Source of the DNA: Chromera velia
Lineage: Eukaryota > Sar > Chromeraceae
Reading direction: 5' to 3'
DNA length: 50,000 nucleotides
Assembly (NCBI GenBank): GCA_018398765.1
Contig: JAHBMJ010000984.1
Span: forward strand, 1-50,000
Of the stretch, positions 47,683 to 50,000 are shown piece after piece (the stretch's first letter is position 1; every line of letters begins with the position of its first letter). The translations under genes were made by a program, and so were the position numbers. The notes beneath the pieces are model-generated. The model ran no database searches, was not told the DNA's origin, and saw only the letters and a program-made list of their open reading frames with translations.

Positions 47683-49188
47683 ACATATACACATATACAC
47701 ACACACGTACGTACGTCATGAGCACTCAAGAAAGGCTTCCCAAGACATCTCTCTCACCCACAAATTTGTCCTCTCTTCTGCTTTTCTCCCTCTCTACTAT
47801 GAATCTATCCACCCACCTGCAGGGACTGACAAACGCGGTACGTCGGCTAATCGAGATCTGGCGAGCTTCCAGACAAAAGACAATAGAGAGAGAGCAGCCG
47901 GAAGATGACTCACTGGCTCAGCGCGCCAGAATTTGTACCTTCCTTTAGCAATCAGAATTCGTACCTCGGTTCTGCCTGCAGGCATGGTTAATTGAACTTT
48001 ACACGTAGGCAGCAACGCAGCACAGTCTGTTCATTGAGACTCTTGCTATTGTGCACTCTATCTCCTTGTTTTTGCTTCTTTTTTCCTGCTTTCTTTCTGG
48101 GTCACTGGATGATTGCGTGGCACCTGTACATCAGGAGCAGGAAAGGAACGACAGCGGATTGTCTATCGGCACCTCCTCGATTGTCCTCTTGGTTTGATTT
48201 TGAGAATTCGAGGAAAGAATTTCACAAAGTGCGTAGCTCCTTGACTGCAGGCCTTCTCTGCAAGTCAAAGACCGCACACCCGAGCTTCTCACACGCTTCT
48301 CTTCTCTTCTCTCTGAATTCAACTGCTCGTCTGCAGGACGCAATTCTGATGCACAAGTATGAATCAGAGGTAGGTCGTCTGTTTTAGAATCTGCCTGTCA
48401 AGCCGTGTCAAGGTGATTTGCTTTGCAGAAGGTGACTTTTTTCTCTTCCTCAAAACATCTTGTCTTGACGATTGCAGGTACTCCTTTTGTTTACACCGCG
48501 ACAGAGACTGAAGCATTGAAAACACTCCGATACATGGAACAACAAACAGATTTTCCTTTGTTCCTGCAGAAAAAGGAGGAAAAGGCTACCAGCTTCCTCG
48601 AGGGCGACCTGAAAATTACCTCCACCCCTGCTGACAAGCTGCAGGAACCCGTGGTCAGTTAGTTGCTCGGACTATGAGTGTATGACGCTTGTTTCTGTTG
48701 CACTTTTCTTCATTTGTTGTGTTTTTCTCCGGCTGTCTGCCTAATTCGTCTTTGTGTCCTTTTCCCGCTGACTGACTTTTCTCTGAGAAGAATTGTTTTT
48801 GTGCCTCTCAGGCTTTCTTTTCTTTGCTTTCTTTTTTTTCTCCTTTCACATTTCTGTTGTTATATTCGAATTTGTCCGCCTTCCCGACCGTTTTCTTCCC
48901 CTCTTTTGCCTGGATGCACTTTCATCCATCTGGCTTCCTTAATTCCTTCCCCAAAACTGCGCGATCCTTCGCATCCCATCAATTGTCTTCATTCCCTCTT
49001 CTGCTGCTTCTGATTTTGCATCGTTGCAGCAACCACCAAAATGGGTCAGTCGGGTCGACTTGTCCGCTCACCTGCCTGCCTGCATTCCTGCAAGTCAAGT
49101 AGTTGAGAGCTCCCGAGGAGAGATGACCGACGGAAGGAAGGAAGGAAAGAAAGAAAGAAACAAACAAAGAAAGAAAGAAAGAAACAAA

Positions 49189-49222
<34 letters not shown>

Positions 49223-50000
49223 GGCAAGCAGACAGAAGTAGAAGGTGCCAGGTGGCTTTGAACGCCCACACACACTCTTGATGCAAGACATTTTCTGACG
49301 GACTGCACCAGCAAGTCAATCGGGGGAGGCGAAAGCATTCCCATACGATCTCACACCCAAATAGACAGACGCATGGAGAGAGGAAGTGAAAGTAAAAGAC
49401 ACCACCACGAACACCCATTGGTGTGCCGGAGTCTCAAATCCTTTCCTTTCCTTTCCTTTATTTTCCACGAAAAGGTCATTTCTTTGATAATGTGCAGGTC
49501 GACAACAAGCTGTACAAGCCCAAGTCCCAGGGACCCGGTGACGCGCCGGTGAGTGCCTTAAATGTGCATGTGTGCCTGAGCGAGCGCTGTGAAGGGCCCC
49601 TTTTCCTTTGAGTCTCTCTTCTGACATTTCTGCGTGCTTTTGCACTCCATGACCGCTGCTGTCGTGTACACGGCCCTTCAAATTTCACCCGAAAACGGGA
49701 CATGAAAGTGCCTTTTTTGTGTTTGTTCCCTTCCTTTTCCTTCCCTCACGGGATGCCCCCCTGTTTGCAGCCCAAGCTCCCCAAATTGGGTTTCCTCCAG
49801 ACGAAGCCTGAGGTGAGCAGGGGCTGCAGTGGGAACTGAGGGAGAAGGAAATCGGCTGACTCATATATCTGCTTAATACCAAGCACGAACGAACAAAATA
49901 AGACATGCATCGGGCCAATTACAGAGACAGTAGAAAATCACAAATACAAGAAAAGAATCAAGGAGCGAGTGCGAGAGCAAGAAAAAGAATTTGTAAGAAG
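46182..50000 (+). CDS. Secreted protein encoded by an array of symmetric microexons (partial, runs off window)
   Basis: ATG 46182 opens a signal peptide exon (MNRFFPLALLAFILPLQD, 46182-46235). Further exons, all multiples of three and all phase 0, flanked by (T/C)NCAG and GT, are 46412-46438, 46972-47010, 47073-47084, 47251-47265, 47823-47837, 48337-48369, 48570-48653, 49030-49044, 49498-49548 and 49771-49812. Their peptides are short and rich in Lys, Pro and Gln: RNNGFYIPKEKMA, MPKK, EYKKQ, GLTNA, DAILMHKYESE, QPPKW, VDNKLYKPKSQGPGDAP, PKLPKLGFLQTKPE. Together they make 129 residues from 3.6 kb. Extra candidates are 47403-47424, and 47982-48004 with 48135-48228 (matching phases). I recognise no family. 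The signal peptide implies secretion or entry to the endomembrane system; a plastid leader is not excluded. Individual exons are uncertain, the pattern less so. Confidence 0.6.
47518..47712. repeat. CT / CTAT / CA compound microsatellite in an intron of the microexon gene
   Basis: CT run, then CTGTCTAT units, a second CT run and a CA run with ACAT and ACGT variants. It lies between exons 47265 and 47823. Confidence 0.9.
49133..49222. repeat. GAAA/CAAA microsatellite in an intron of the microexon gene
   Basis: Tandem GAAA units with CAAA and GGAA variants lie between exons ending at 49044 and starting at 49498. Confidence 0.9.

Overview
The window is nuclear DNA of a gene-rich, intron-rich eukaryote, most likely a photosynthetic alveolate of the chromerid type (Chromera-like). 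The reasons are spliced genes with mostly short introns (about 60-900 bases) ending in TGCAG; a riboflavin enzyme with a signal peptide followed by an ASA|F junction and a basic leader, the hallmark of targeting to red-lineage complex plastids; a peroxin; and abundant CA/CT/GA microsatellites with AT-rich repeat patches between genes. The species assignment is inference; a stramenopile or other red-plastid alga is not excluded. All genes were modelled by eye from reading frame, splice signals and family knowledge.

Layout: 1-1492 (-) is a decayed LTR-retrotransposon fragment (Gag, zinc knuckles, start of protease). 1493-3987 is repeat-bearing intergenic DNA. 3988-6972 (-) is RuvB-like 1 (pontin), head to head with 7737-13248 (+), peroxin-10; between them lies a very GC-rich island with inverted ends. 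14246-16646 (-) is an RBR ubiquitin ligase with a papain/DUB-like N-terminal domain. It shares a ~0.5 kb divergent promoter region with 17160-27486 (+), an 18-exon gene for a ~2,260-residue RING / VLIG-type GTPase / Cys-rich / vWFA protein that carries three in-frame stop codons. 29256-31245 (-) encodes a secreted YHYH-domain protein whose only intron holds a 316-base tandem duplication. 34711-38319 (-) encodes a bifunctional GTP cyclohydrolase II / DHBP synthase in the reverse of the usual domain order, with a plastid bipartite leader. 39078-42625 (+) encodes a MORC-type GHKL ATPase with a CW zinc finger. 42626-46181 holds a non-LTR retrotransposon remnant, a GAGT satellite and AT-rich DNA. 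46182-50000 (+) starts a secreted-protein gene built of many tiny phase-0 exons and runs off the window.

The genes are independent housekeeping and regulatory units rather than a pathway cluster: chromatin/AAA+ function (RUVBL1, MORC), peroxisome import (PEX10), plastid riboflavin synthesis, and two large ubiquitin-linked proteins in a divergent pair. The most unusual items are the microexon gene, the RING-GTPase-vWFA giant with its stops, the RBR ligase fused to a protease-like domain, and an excess of 5' splice sites with C at intron position +3.
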